A stretch of DNA of 64,000 nucleotides from Helichrysum umbraculigerum (GCA_949592205.1 CATIUR010000004.1:99192837-99256836), one strand, 5' to 3'; shown: positions 10,561-22,805, counted from the first letter of the stretch. The notes: generated by a model from the letters alone, not told the origin. A program made the numbers and translations.

Positions 10561-11281
10561 GTGTTGTTTGATTGTAGCCCTAAGGTCAAAATACGTTGTA
10601 ATTATGTGATTTTTCGAATGTAGCACAGAGGCTAGAATGTGAGTGCCAAGGCGCTGAGGTATTGAATTGATTGGTCTAAATGATCAAGTTGTGATTGAGA
10701 TGATTAATTTATTGTGGACTTAGTCAACACTAATCCAATTGTGACCAGCACGGTCAAAGGTGAAAGATTCGTTTGTTTGTTTTAAATTTCGTGGACGTTT
10801 AGCATGTGTGGGTTTCCATTCCCATAGAATACGGTTGTACCTCATTCCCGAGGTCCAGTGATATATGTGATATCCTCCTATGCGTACAGACGGAGAAAGT
10901 GGCGAGTCGTGATAGTTTGGAAGACGGCGATGTGCCTCTTCACGAGTAAATGATAGTACAGCGGAATTTAGTTGTATATACCCAGTATATATTTGATACG
11001 TAGAAGTAGTATACATGTAAGGCCTATTAATATATACCTACAGTGCATATAATAGCCTGGGATGTCTAGCACATAACAATCAGAGTCAACTACGCATTCC
11101 TGTTTCAGTATAACCCCTTTCAGATCTTACATCATCTTTATTTAATTGTACATAGTTAGCTACGCTATGTTAAATTAAACTCGTATGATGACATCCCTGA
11201 ACCAGTCATACCTAACAAGGAATACTGCCTAACGGTCATAGTCTAGGCCCACTAAATGCAACCTAGTTCACTATAACCTTA
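10561..11281 (-). other. Proximal leader of B, small unrecognised ORF 11016-10720
   Basis: Leader sequence between the primer site and the hairpin array. It contains a 98-codon minus-strand frame (11016-10720, starting MYTTSTYQIY) that I do not recognise. It has no clear likeness to the leader ORF of A, although it sits at a similar place. It may be a chance frame. Confidence 0.3.
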
Positions 11282-11294
11282 GGCTCTGATACCA
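11282..11294 (-). other. Primer binding site of B (tRNA-iMet)
   Basis: The minus strand reads TGGTATCAGAGCC, three bases from the 5' LTR end at 11298. Confidence 0.9.
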
Positions 11295-11297
11295 ATC

Positions 11298-13037
11298 TGT
11301 AACACCCTCAAATTTCAGGTTTGCGGAAGCGATCGGGTCGGGTGTTACCAAATTAAATATCACAGCATAAGATACATAATGAACGACTCTAAATGAGACG
11401 TTTGGAAATAATTATACACTTATCAAATAGAACGTTTACAACGTGGCGTGTTTAATAGAAATTTCAAATACATAATTTGAAAATACAAAAGTAAATGCAG
11501 AGTTGTCCCAAATGTTTGAAATCATGCGACTCGAACTAGCATAATCTTGTAGTAATCCTAATCCTGCTGGGCACCTGAGAACACATACTAAAACAGGTCA
11601 GCTATAAAGCTGGTGAGTTCATAGGTTTGTTAGTTGGAAACATAAAGTATAAATCTTGTATGTTTTGAGAAGTTGTTCAGAATCCACGATTCTGATTTGT
11701 ATCAAATTGTAATTGTAAATACCAATGTGTAATTCGAAAATCTAGGTATCTAATACCTAAGCAATTGTGGTCCGTACCTAAGTACACAATAATTGAGGCA
11801 TACCAAGTCTGAATACCTATATGATATGAGTAAGTGTATAACGGGAGGCAATACCTGCCTAAGTTGTAACCAAATAACTGTATGACCACGTCATATGATA
11901 GTAAGTAACTGTAGTCCCGCAGAACTATGATTTAATATATGAGATGTTGCATCCAGCAACAAGTGACTGTAGATCCGCAGATCTATGTTTGAACGTTTAG
12001 CGTGTCCGTTTACCCGATTAGCATAAGCTAACCCGGACATGAATTGAGCTAACGACCTCGCGTGGCAGCACCACCGATCCGTTAACTTATTGTGAATCCC
12101 GAGTATAACTCGCTGATCCATTGATTGAAATTTCGTCCACTGCAATACCGTGGTTTCGTTTTGTGCCCACTTTACCGTGGCATCGTTTGGTGCCAGCTGC
12201 AATACCGCGGCATCGTTTTTTGGAATTGCTCACAGCAATTTGTGATTGAGCCGGCAGTACAACGACATGCCCGACTAAGTTGTTTGAGAGCCAGCAGTAC
12301 TCGACATGCCTGACTAAGTAGGTCGTATAATAGTATGTAGATATTCATCAGATGACACCCCCACGGTTGGATTACATCCTGAGCTGGGGGACCATCCCTG
12401 GTTGGATTACATCCTGAGCCAGAGTCGTCATCAGTTGAGTTGTATTAATATAAGAAGCCTGTACTAACATGTGATCATATTGTATACTCCTAGCCTAAAG
12501 CCTAGCAAGTATATATAACAGAGTCTTGAGAAAATGTTCACTTAGGTTTAGTTCCCATTCTAGTGAAAATGAAGTGTGTCGACAGTTTTAGTTCTTAAAG
12601 AATAACTAAACTTGTAACAGTATAGATGTTGTCCAGTGCAGGTAGAACTAGCTAGTTCTAATGTATTCAATGATATTGTCCCGTGATAATATGGCCAAAG
12701 ATTTTGATAACTAAATCAAGTTATGTGTTGGTAATCGTCTTCCAAAGACCTAACTGGGTGCGATTGTAACCTATCTAGGTTAAGTATTGATATTGTCCTA
12801 AAACAATATTTCGGGTGTAATTCCTAAGTATTACACATTTTGTATTACATATAGTAATAAAATAGTTGTGAGTTATAAACGATTATTAATATAATTCGAA
12901 AACAGAAATTGAGCATGTGTTTCACCCCGAAAATAGTAAAACAGTTGAAAGAGTGGGGCTATGAAACTCACCTGTGAGTTTTTAGCTATACGATGATACG
13001 TGCGTCGTCCGAATGGTAACCTTCTAGTGTCCTAAAC
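11298..13037 (-). repeat. 5' LTR of B, part 1
   Basis: Starts with TGTAACACC at 11298 and is interrupted at 13037 by element C. Bases 12329-13037 match 6247-6955 of the left LTR. It carries many small palindromes, such as TAGGTAT-CTA-ATACCTA near 11744. No gene is seen. Confidence 0.9.
13033..13037. other. Target duplication TAAAC, left of C
   Basis: TAAAC precedes C's TGTGACACC end and is repeated at 22801-22805 after C's other end. This proves that C inserted into B's LTR. Confidence 0.95.
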
Positions 13038-15451
13038 TGTGACACCCCCAAATTTAATGATTTGCGGAAGCTTGATTTGGGTGTCACTAATCAATATACA
13101 AAGCACATAAGATATAATGAACGACCACTATATGCGTCGTTTTAAACTTGTATAGATAAAGTGAATGTTTACATCAAAATATAGTTACATTAGCTCGATT
13201 CCTGAAATTGAGAGATTACATAGCATAATTACTTTTACAAAATATAATAATGCAATCAAATCTCTAGTTGTATGAATGCTGACTCGAGCTAAAAGTTCCT
13301 GTTTGTGCAGCCAACCTACTGCTGGGTACCTATGATAAATACTAAAATGGGTCAGCGAAAACGCTGGTGAGCTCACAGGTTTGTATGTCAATGTATAGTT
13401 GTAAGAACCGCAAGATTTATATTGAATTTAAAATGCAATTAATCAAGATAAAAGTTATACTGTCCATGAGCACATAGTCTGAGCTTAACTTGATTTGTCA
13501 GGCCCAATTAAGGAAACCTAACTTGAAATGCCTCCTACGAGTGCCTAATCAACACTCGTCTTCCCAAATGCTAATACATCCGTTTGACCGGTTAGTGCGT
13601 GCTAACCCGGATGAGGATTGTCAATCCCATATGATATCATATACTAACATTCACGCTATAAATACTAGAGACTATGCTTATGGAGGGCTTTAAATTGATT
13701 AGCTTGAAACTCATGTAGTATTTGAAGTTTGGCACTTGCGTTCTACTTGTAAAACAAAATCGAGTAGTAATATCACACCCCTAGTTGTAAAGCAGTGAAA
13801 ATGGGGCTATGAAACTCACCTGGTTCTTGAAGTGTTTAACTTAATGGGCTTGGAGTAATTAGCTGTGAGTTGGTGTCCAAAGGCTTGAAACCTGGATGTG
13901 TCCACGACACTTAAATTGTCATTAATTGTATTGGTATCCCGAAAGACTACCATTTGAATTGTTTGTCTAACTTAATGTCCAAATTAACCCGATTTGGTTG
14001 ATTGTTTTGTTACAAGTTACTACGACTTGTTTGAATAAATTGGTACAAGTTACAACGACTTGTTTGATTGAATTATCTAAGTTTCAACGACTTAGTTGAT
14101 TTAATTGTGCATTTGAAAGGGTGTACGGCCCGTTGGTGACGGTTGTATCGATAGTTCTAAAATGTTATTATATTGTTGCTACAGTGAATCGCTACAGCAA
14201 ATTGCTACAGTGAATTACTACAGTAAAATTGCTACAGTAACTTTGACTTCGAAAATTTTAAGTTTTGAAGATTCTGTTTTGTGCGACGTAGCCTGCGACG
14301 TGGGCTGCGACGTAAGAGTTTTGCGACGAAAAGGGTTGCGTTGCTAAAGTCAACAGTGCTAAGTCAATAGCGACGTAGGGTGCTACGTCGCTTATGCGAC
14401 GTAGGTTCGGTTTCCGACGTTAAGGTCTGCGTCGCTATGTGCGACGTTCGCAAGTCAATGCGACGTAATAGGCTGCGTCGCTATATGCGACGTTGGGGAT
14501 ATAGTGCGACGTAGGTCGCTGCGTCGCATTTACTCCAGGCCAAATGCGACGTACGGGGTCTGATCGGATTTTCAACCTCAAAAACGCATTTTTCGGCCAT
14601 CGATCGGCATAATATTTTTACCCAACCCATTTTAGGACATTACAAGGTTATACAAACAACTAGCAAGTTATAAAACTTAAAAACGAGAGTTTTCGGAGTT
14701 GTGTCGGAAACTTACAAATCGCCGAAATGAAATTCCGGAAAGATAGGATTGTAGATCGTCGCGAGGTGGTCATTTATTTCCAAAGGGGCTTGAAGATCCA
14801 AGGTCGTTTAGTATGTTTATTTTGCGATTTTCGTTGATTTTGGTTTGTGGTTTTTGAGAGAAAAGAAAAGGAAGAGAGAGAGAGATAATTAAGAAATGAA
14901 AGAAAGAAAATGGTGGGGAGGTGGTTAAGGGTTCACCTCCAATTTTCAGTCCGCGCACTGCGCTCCGTGCGGTGTTCGTTTATTCCGTCATTTGAACGTT
15001 AAATATTTATTTTCTATGTTTTAATATACGTTTTAAAATACGAATAATTATTCAGTATTTTTGTTGAAGTATTTTACTAACTATTTAATAATTACATTAT
15101 AAAAGATGAATTGTATCGTTTTGTTTGCGCAATTACATTTTATTCGCGTTTATATCAATTATGTGATAAAACTTGGATACTAAATATTATTGACATAATA
15201 TTTTTAAGTACAATAACGTTATTAAAATCCTTGTATTACTTAAATCAATTTTTCACCAACGTCCGTATTTATTGTATCGAAATTCATTCGATTTGAAACT
15301 CGTACGATTTAAACAAATCGCATAATTGTAGATATATATATTCAACAACATATATAATAATTGATACATTAATTAGCCTAACCCAGAACTAATTACATGT
15401 ATTACACTTGATTAGGCACTAAACTATAGTCCTAAATTGACGGTTGTCACA
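13038..15451 (-). repeat. 3' LTR of element C
   Basis: 2414 bp, from TGTGACACC to GGTTGTCACA. It pairs with 20385-22800. Small frames at 13185-13391, 14162-14347 and 15111-15296 recur in the other LTR and are not gene-like. Confidence 0.95.
14177..14553. repeat. GCTACAGT repeats and GCGACGT array, left LTR of C
   Basis: Five GCTACAGT-like repeats (14177-14240) are followed by a GCGACGT palindrome array (14281-14553). One example is the hairpin AGCGACGTAG-GGTG-CTACGTCGCT. The same arrangement recurs at 21524-21901. Confidence 0.85.
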
Positions 15452-15486
15452 TTCTCCCCCTGTTAGGAGAATTTCGTCCCGAAATT
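15452..15486 (-). other. PPT and adjacent hairpin of C
   Basis: The minus strand reads AACAGGGGGAGAA against the LTR. The hairpin AATTTCG-TCC-CGAAATT lies at 15470-15486 and overlaps the polyprotein stop codon. Confidence 0.85.
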
Positions 15487-18400
15487 TAAGTTGAAGTCGT
15501 GTTTGATGTTGAATCAGTGAAGAGTTGAGGGTACTTGAGTCGCATTTGGTCTTCCCGTTCCCAGGTAAATTCCGGACCGCGCCGCGAATTCCACCTAACC
15601 TTGACGATACGAATACGACTTTGTTTAAGTTGTTTGACCTCACGGTCCATGATCTCGGCGGGTTCCTCAACAAAGTGAAGTTTCTCGTCAACTCGAATTT
15701 CATCGAGTGGAATGATAAGTGTCTCATCAGACAGACACTTCTTCAGATTTGAAACATGAAATGTGGGATGCACGCTGCTGAGTTCAGATGGCAGCTGCAA
15801 TCGATAAGCCACTGGACCAATCCTTTCGAGGATCTCGAATGGTCCAATGTATCTGGGATTCAACTTCCCTCGTTTGCCAAAACGGATTACGCCTTTCCAA
15901 GGCGATACTTTGAGTAGAACTCGATCCCCAACTTGGAACTTGAGTGGTTTGCGTCTCACGTCAGCATAACTTTTCTGACGATCACGCGCGGCTTTGAGTT
16001 TGTTTTGAATTTCTACGATTCTCTCGGTTGTCTCGTGTATGATTTCTGGACCTGTGAGTTGGCTATCCCCAACCTCAGTCCAACAGATAGGTGACCGGCA
16101 CTTACGACCGTACAGTGCCTCGAACGGTGCAGCTTTGATGCTGGTGTGATAACTGTTGTTGTACGAGAACTCGCACAATGGTAGGTGTTTTTCCCAGTTT
16201 ACACCGAAGTCTACTACGCAGGCCCGTAGCATGTCTTCCAGTGTTTGAATGGTTCGTTCACTTTGGCCGTCGGTTTGAGGATGGTATGCGGTACTCATAT
16301 CAAGTCGAGTACCCAGAGATTTTTGCAGTGATTGCCAAAATTGTGAAGTGAAACGACTATCTCTATCGGAGATAATGGAGATTGGAACGCCGTGTTTGGT
16401 CACGATTTCCTTCAGGTAGATTCTGGTGAGGCGTTCCATTTTGTCGGATTCCTTGATTGCCAGGAAGTGAGCAGACTTTGTGAGACGATCCACGATCACC
16501 CAAATGGTATCGTAACCGCTCGATGACTTGGGTAGTTTGGTTATGAAATCCATGGCAATTTGTTCCCATTTCCATTCAGGAAGACTGGGTTGTTGAAGTA
16601 AACCGGAAGGTTTTTGATATTCGATTTTGACTTTGGAGCAAGTAAGGCATTTGCTGACATAGGTGGCGATTTCAGATTTCATGTTCGGCCACCAATAGAA
16701 GTCCTTGATACCGTGGTACATTTTATCGGATCCCGGATGGATAGAATATTTGGACTTGTGAGCTTCATCCATTACCAAGTCTCGTAGGTTCCCAAATTTA
16801 GGCAACCAGATTCGGTTTGAGAAATACCTAATCCCGTTAGTTCTGATTTCGAATTGTTGATCCATGCCCCGCAAGGCTTCATCTTTGACATTTTCGGGTT
16901 TTAAGGCTTCGAGTTGAGCAGTGAAGATTTGAATGTTTAAATTGTTGTGAATGGTCATACTGAGGGCTCGAACCCGAAGTGGTTTCACTCGCTCTTTTCG
17001 ACTGAGGGCGTCAGCAACAACATTTGCTTTGCCTGGATGATATTTGAGTTCGCAGTCGTAATCGGTAAGCAACTCGACCCATCGACGTTGCCTCATGTTG
17101 AGATCCTTCTGATCGAATATGTGTTGAAGGCTTTTATGGTCGGAAAAGATTGTGCATCTGGTACCGTAAAGGTAATGTCTCCAGATTTTGAGGGCAAAAA
17201 CGACGGCTCCAAGCTCGAGGTCGTGGGTGGTGTAATTCTTTTCATGAATCTTAAGCTGTCGGGAAGCATAAGCTATGACTTTGTCTCGTTGCATAAGCAC
17301 ACAACCGAGACCTTGATGTGAAGCATCGCAGTATACCACGAAGTCATCGGTGCCTTCGGGTAATGAGAGGATAGGAGCACTGCAAAGCTTTTGTTTTAAG
17401 AGTTGGAATGCCGACTCTTGCTTATCAGTCCAGTCAAACTTTTTGTCTTTCTGGGTCAGCGTCGTGAGTGGTATGGCTATTTTGGAGAAATTTTCAATGA
17501 ATCGTCGATAGTATCCGGCCAGTCCTAGAAACTGCCGTACTTCGGTCGGAGTGGTTGGCGATTGCCAGTCTTTGATAGCCTCGATTTTTGACGGGTCGAC
17601 ATGAATCCCCTGACTGTCAATCACGTGGCCAAGAAATTGAACGGTTTTGATCCAGAACTCACACTTAGAGAACTTGGCATAGAGCTCCTCGTGTTTAAGT
17701 AGTTCAAGGATGGTTCTGAGGTGTTGCGCATGCTCTTCTTTGCTTCGTGAATATATGAGAATGTCATCGATGAAGACAATGACAAACTTATCAAGGTAAG
17801 GTTTACACACCCGATTCATAAGGTCCATGAATACAGCCGGTGCATTGGTTAGGCCGAATGGCATCACTTGGAATTCGTAATGCCCGTAACGGGTTCTGAA
17901 AGCGGTTTTTGGAATATCGGCATCGCGAACACGTAATTGGTGATAACCGGATCGGAGATCAATCTTTGAATAACAACTCGACCCTTGAAGTTGGTCGAAC
18001 AGGTCATCGATTCGAGGGAGTGGATACCGGTTCTTGACAGTTAACTTGTTCAACTCTCGATAGTCGATACACATTCGAAAAGAACCATCTTTCTTCTTAA
18101 CAAATAGGACCGGAGCTCCCCAAGGTGAAGAACTCGGCCTGATAAACCCTCGTTCCAGGAGTTCCTGTAATTGGGTGGACAACTCCTGAAGTTCGGATGG
18201 AGCTAAACGGTATGGTGCTCGAGCCACAGGCGCAGCACCTGGTACAAGATATATTGAGAACTCAACCTGTCTTGGTGGTGGTAGACCAGGTAGTTCTTCA
18301 GGAAAGACTTCTGGAAAGTCTCGAACAATTGGAACATCCTCAAGTCGCTTCTCCTCCGACTTTTTCTCCATGATGTGCGCGAGGATTGCTGGATAACCCT

Positions 18401-19931
18401 TTCTCATAAATTTTCGGGTTTTTAAACAAGATATGAGGTTAAGCCTCGTCCCACCGGTCTCCCCCTGTATGACCAAGGTTCTACCGACGGAGAGAGGTAT
18501 GCGAACAATTTTGTCATGGCAAATGATTTCGGCGCGATGTTTGGATAACCAGTCCATGCCCACAATGACATCGAAACTTCCTATCTCAACAGGCATAAGA
18601 TCTATGGAGAAGACTTCGTCGGCTAGATTTAAAGTGCAATTAGGTATCACACTATTGGTTTCTATCATTTGGCCATTAGCTAGCTCTACTGTGTACTTAA
18701 CGTCTAAAGCAACAGGTGTAATGTCAAGTAGAGGGCAAAATTCATCGGAAATAAAACTCCTATCGGCACCAGTATCAAACAGAATGGAAGCAGTTAAATT
18801 GTTGAGGAGGAACATACCCGTGACCACATTCGGGTCCTGACGGGCGTCCCCTGAGTTGATCACGAAGGCGCTACTTTTGGTGTTGTTGTTGTTGCGGCGG
18901 TTGTTGTTGTTGTTGCCCTTATTCTTCAATTTTGGGCAAGAATCCCTGAAGTGTCCTGGGTTTCCACATTCATAACAGGACTTAGGTTGTCGGGTATTTC
19001 TGTCAGAGGGGTTGTTGTTGGATTTGGGGGCTCGGCAATCCTTAGTCGAATGCCCATACCTCCTGCAGTTGTTGCAAGGAGTACCGCACTGACCAAAGTG
19101 GTGGTAGTTGCACTTGGGACAATAAGGTCTGTCCCCGGTGTAGCTGCGGTTGGATTCAGAGTTGGTGTTGTAGACTTGGATGGCGTTGTTTTTCTTGTTT
19201 GAGTTGTGGTGGTGTTCAGTGGATTTGCGTTTGTTGTTGTTAGAGGATGAGGTGTTGGAGGTCTCACGGCTAACAACTAGAGCCATGAGTTCGTGGGCCA
19301 ATCGAATGGCACTCTCAGTAGTGGTTGGTTTGGATGAGGCGACGTTTCCCTGGATGTTCTCGGGGAGTCCACGAATGTATTTCTTAATGCCCTTACTTTC
19401 TGGTTCGACCAAACTCGGGCATAATAAAGCAAACTGCTGAAATTTGGTGGTATATTCAGCAACATCATTTCCCTGCACCTCCAGATGCCAGAATTCTTCT
19501 TCCAGCCTGTGCAATTCCTCTTCAGGACAGTATTTTTCTGTCAGTTTCTTTTTCAGTTCGGCCCAAGGAAGTCGGTTTGCAATCTCGAGGCCTACAGAGT
19601 TTGCGTTGGTTTTCCACCACGTGAGTGCACCTTCCTGAAAGGTGTAAGCAGCGAATTTGACCTTGTTGTTCTCAGTGCAATCGCAGAGACTGAAAACAGA
19701 TTCCATGCGCTCAATCCAACGGATCAAGCCAATGGCACCTTCCGTGCCCTTGAAGTATAGCGGTTTACAGCTAAGAAAGTCTTTATAGGAGCAAGGTTTG
19801 GGTGGTGGAGTATTGGTTGCTGTGTCCTCGCTACCGGGTGGTGTTCGGGTAGCCAAGGCTTCGGTCACACTGCGGGCAATTATTCCCGCGATCTCAGCTT
19901 CGCTAAGGGTAATTTGACGGCGAGGAGGCAT
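15486..19931 (-). CDS. gag-pol: Complete gag-pol polyprotein of C with chromodomain
   Basis: One open frame of 1481 residues starting MPPRRQITLS. Gag core covers about 45-215, with zinc knuckles at 286-299 (CNNCRRYGHSTKDC) and 319-332 (CYECGNPGHFRDSC). Aspartic protease has DTGA at 386-389. RT covers about 560-770 with catalytic FIDD at 720-723. RNase H has D869, E906, D931 and the ADALSR motif (D974). Integrase has an HHCC finger (H1057, H1065, C1095, C1098) and the triad D1128, D1189, E1225 with the expected 35-residue D-E spacing. GPF motif lies near 1363 and a C-terminal chromodomain at about 1419-1470 (VKVRWNSRRGPEFTWE). No lesion is visible. The chromodomain should steer integration to heterochromatin. 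Whether the element is expressed cannot be seen. Confidence 0.97.
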   Translation of the reverse strand: MPPRRQITLSEAEIAGIIARSVTEALATRTPPGSEDTATNTPPPKPCSYKDFLSCKPLYFKGTEGAIGLIRWIERMESVFSLCDCTENNKVKFAAYTFQEGALTWWKTNANSVGLEIANRLPWAELKKKLTEKYCPEEELHRLEEEFWHLEVQGNDVAEYTTKFQQFALLCPSLVEPESKGIKKYIRGLPENIQGNVASSKPTTTESAIRLAHELMALVVSRETSNTSSSNNNKRKSTEHHHNSNKKNNAIQVYNTNSESNRSYTGDRPYCPKCNYHHFGQCGTPCNNCRRYGHSTKDCRAPKSNNNPSDRNTRQPKSCYECGNPGHFRDSCPKLKNKGNNNNNRRNNNNTKSSAFVINSGDARQDPNVVTGMFLLNNLTASILFDTGADRSFISDEFCPLLDITPVALDVKYTVELANGQMIETNSVIPNCTLNLADEVFSIDLMPVEIGSFDVIVGMDWLSKHRAEIICHDKIVRIPLSVGRTLVIQGETGGTRLNLISCLKTRKFMRKGYPAILAHIMEKKSEEKRLEDVPIVRDFPEVFPEELPGLPPPRQVEFSIYLVPGAAPVARAPYRLAPSELQELSTQLQELLERGFIRPSSSPWGAPVLFVKKKDGSFRMCIDYRELNKLTVKNRYPLPRIDDLFDQLQGSSCYSKIDLRSGYHQLRVRDADIPKTAFRTRYGHYEFQVMPFGLTNAPAVFMDLMNRVCKPYLDKFVIVFIDDILIYSRSKEEHAQHLRTILELLKHEELYAKFSKCEFWIKTVQFLGHVIDSQGIHVDPSKIEAIKDWQSPTTPTEVRQFLGLAGYYRRFIENFSKIAIPLTTLTQKDKKFDWTDKQESAFQLLKQKLCSAPILSLPEGTDDFVVYCDASHQGLGCVLMQRDKVIAYASRQLKIHEKNYTTHDLELGAVVFALKIWRHYLYGTRCTIFSDHKSLQHIFDQKDLNMRQRRWVELLTDYDCELKYHPGKANVVADALSRKERVKPLRVRALSMTIHNNLNIQIFTAQLEALKPENVKDEALRGMDQQFEIRTNGIRYFSNRIWLPKFGNLRDLVMDEAHKSKYSIHPGSDKMYHGIKDFYWWPNMKSEIATYVSKCLTCSKVKIEYQKPSGLLQQPSLPEWKWEQIAMDFITKLPKSSSGYDTIWVIVDRLTKSAHFLAIKESDKMERLTRIYLKEIVTKHGVPISIISDRDSRFTSQFWQSLQKSLGTRLDMSTAYHPQTDGQSERTIQTLEDMLRACVVDFGVNWEKHLPLCEFSYNNSYHTSIKAAPFEALYGRKCRSPICWTEVGDSQLTGPEIIHETTERIVEIQNKLKAARDRQKSYADVRRKPLKFQVGDRVLLKVSPWKGVIRFGKRGKLNPRYIGPFEILERIGPVAYRLQLPSELSSVHPTFHVSNLKKCLSDETLIIPLDEIRVDEKLHFVEEPAEIMDREVKQLKQSRIRIVKVRWNSRRGPEFTWEREDQMRLKYPQLFTDSTSNTTST

Positions 19932-20368
19932 GATGCTGAGTAAGAAAGAACAAGGAAATGAAATAAGATGCTAGTCCGAGTATGATGAACTAGTGGTGTG
20001 TTTGTCATTTCGAGACAAAGCGTTAGAGAGAAAGAGGCCTATATTCATATAATATAATATAGCCTAAAGTGATAATGAGGTCTACTTATGTAAGTATATA
20101 TGTATATCACATAATAACCTATTGAGTGTCTAGCACAGACGTGTTTTGAGTCCCGTTTCTCTCGAGGTCAGAGTCAACTAATGCATTCCTGTTCAACATA
20201 ACTCTTTCAGATTTCACATCATCTTTCTCTAATTGTACATAGTTGATCAGGCTATGTTAAATTAAAGTCGTATGATGTAATCCCTGAACTAGTCATAACT
20301 AATAAGGAATACTGCCTAACGGTCATAGTCTAGGCCCACTAAATGCAACCTAGTTCACTATAACCTTA
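19932..20368 (-). other. Leader of element C
   Basis: About 440 bp between primer site and gag, much shorter than the leaders of A and B. I see no ORF or hairpin array. Confidence 0.6.
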
Positions 20369-20381
20369 GGCTCTGATACCA
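20369..20381 (-). other. Primer binding site of C (tRNA-iMet)
   Basis: Minus strand TGGTATCAGAGCC, three bases from the LTR end at 20385. Confidence 0.92.
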
Positions 20382-20384
20382 ATC

Positions 20385-22800
20385 TGTGACACCCCCAAAT
20401 TTAATGATTTGCGGAAGCTTGATTTGGGTGTCACTAATCAATATACAAAGCACATAAGATATAATGAACGACCACTATATGCGTCGTTTTAAACTTGTAT
20501 AGATAAAGTGAATGTTTACATCAAAATATAGTTACATTAGCTCGATTCCTGAAATTGAGAGATTACATAGCATAATTACTTTTACAAAATATAATAATGC
20601 AATCAAATCTCTAGTTGTATGAATGCTGACTCGAGCTAAAAGTTCCTGTTTGTGCAGCCAACCTACTGCTGGGTACCTGTGATAAATACTAAAATGGGTC
20701 AGCGAAAACGCTGGTGAGCTCACAGGTTTGTATGTCAATTTATAGTTGTAAGAACCGCAAGATTTATATTGAATTTAAAATGCAATTAAGCAAGATAAAA
20801 GTTATACTGTCCATGAGCACATAGTCTGAGCTTAACTTGATTTGTCATGCCCAATTAAGGAAACCTAACTTGAAATGCCTCCTATGAGTGCCTAATCAAC
20901 ACTCGTCTTCCCAAATGCTAATACATCCGTTTGACCGGTTAGTGCGTGCTAACCCTGATGAGGATTGTCAATCCCATATGATATCATATACTAACATTCA
21001 CGCTATAAATACTAGAGACTATGCTTATGGAGGGCTTTAAATTGATTAGCTTGAAACTCATGTAGTATTTGAAGTTTGGCACTTGCGTTCTACTTGTAAA
21101 ACAAAATCGAGTAGTAATATCACACCCCTAGTTGTAAAGCAGTGAAAATGGGGCTATGAAACTCACCTGGTTCTTGAAGTGTTTAACTTAATGGGCTTGG
21201 AGTAATTAGCTGTGAGTTGGTGTCCAAAGGCTTGAAACCTAGATGTGTCCACGACACTTAAATTGTCATTAATTGTATTGGTATCCCGAAAGACTACCAT
21301 TTGAATTGTTTGTCTAACTTAATGTCCAAATTACCCCGATTTGGTTGATTGTTTTGTTACAAGTTACTACGACTTGTTTGAATAAATTGGTACAAGTTAC
21401 AACGACTTGTTTGATTGAATTATCTAAGTTTCAACGACTTAGTTGATTTAATTGTGCATTTGAAAGGGTGTACGGCCCGTTGGTGACGGTTGTATCGATA
21501 GTTCTAAAATGTTATTATATTGTTGCTACAGTGAATCGCTACAGCAAATTGCTACAGTGAATTACTACAGTAAAATTGCTACAGTAACTTTGACTTCGAA
21601 AATTTTAAGTTTTGAAGATTCTGTTTTGTGCGACGTAGCCTGCGACGTGGGCTGCGACGTAAGAGTTTTGCGACGAAAAGGGTTGCGTCGCTAAAGTCAA
21701 CAGTGCTAAGTCAATAGCGACGTAGGGTGCTACGTCGCTTATGCGACGTAGGTTCGGTTTCCGACGTTAAGGTCTGCGTCGCTATGTGCGACGTTCGCAA
21801 GTCAATGCGACGTAATAGGCTGCGTCGCTATATGCGACGTTGGGGATATAGTGCGACGTAGGTCGCTGCGTCGCATTTGCTCCAGGCCAAATGCGACGTA
21901 CGGGGTCTGATCGGATTTTCAACCTCAAAAACGCATTTTCCGGCCATCGATCGGCATAATATTTTTACCCAACCCATTTTAGGACATTACAAGGTTATAC
22001 AAACAACTAGCAAGTTATAAAATTTAAAAACGAGAGTTTTCGGAGTTGTGTCGGAAACTTACAAATCGCCGAAATGAAATTCCGGAAAGATAGGATTGTA
22101 GATCGTCGCGAGGTGGTCGTTTATTTCCAAAGGGGCTTGAAGATCCAAGGTCGTTTAGTATGTTTATTTTGCGATTTTCGTTGATTTTGGTTTGTGGTTT
22201 TTGAGAGAAAAGAAAAGGAAGAGAGAGAGAGAGATAATTAAGAAATGAAAGAAAGAAAATGGTGGGGAGGTGGTTAAGGGATCACCTCCCATTTTCAGTC
22301 CGCGCACTGCGCTCCGTGCGGTGTTCGTTTATTCCGTCATTTGAACGTTAAATATTTATTTTCTATGTTTTAATATACGTTTTAAAATACGAATAATTAT
22401 TCAGTATTTTTGTTGAAGTATTTTACTAACTATTTAATAATTACATTATAAAAGATGAATTGTATCGTTTTGTTTGCGCAATTACATTTTATTCGCGTTT
22501 ATATCAATTATGTGATAAAACTTGGATACTAAATATTATTGACATAATATTTTTAAGTACAATCACGTTATTAAAATCCTTGTATTACTTAAATCAATTT
22601 TTCACCAACGTCCGTATTTATTGTATCGAAATTCATTCGATTTGAAACTCGTACGATTTAAACAAATCGCATAATTGTAGATATATATATTCAACAACAT
22701 ATATAATAATTGATACATTAATTAGCCTAACCCAGAACTAATTACATGTATTACACTTGATTAGGCACTAAACTATAGTCCTAAATTGACGGTTGTCACA
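20385..22800 (-). repeat. 5' LTR of element C
   Basis: 2416 bp, TGTGACACC to GGTTGTCACA, nearly identical to 13038-15451. The U5 edge forms the hairpin GTGACACCC/GGGTGTCAC (20386-20434). The GCGACGT array is at 21628-21901. Confidence 0.95.
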
Positions 22801-22805
22801 TAAAC
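22801..22805. other. Target duplication TAAAC, right of C
   Basis: Second copy of the 5-bp duplication made by insertion of C. Confidence 0.95.

Larger units (their letters stand above)
13038..22800 (-). mobile_element. Element C: complete chromovirus, possibly autonomous
   Basis: Complete 9763-bp minus-strand Ty3/gypsy element. It has a 5' LTR (22800-20385), primer site, intact gag-pol, PPT, 3' LTR (15451-13038) and a perfect TAAAC target duplication. By eye the LTRs differ at roughly 17 positions in 2.4 kb, under 1%, so the insertion is young. The chromodomain at the end of pol places it among chromoviruses, most likely Tekay/Del. It is the only element here with an undamaged pol and might supply enzymes to relatives such as B. 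Confidence 0.95.

Noticed and set aside
13185..13391. Small frame with an identical copy at 20532-20738
   Set aside because: The two copies are identical because they lie in the two LTRs of C. There are no coding features.
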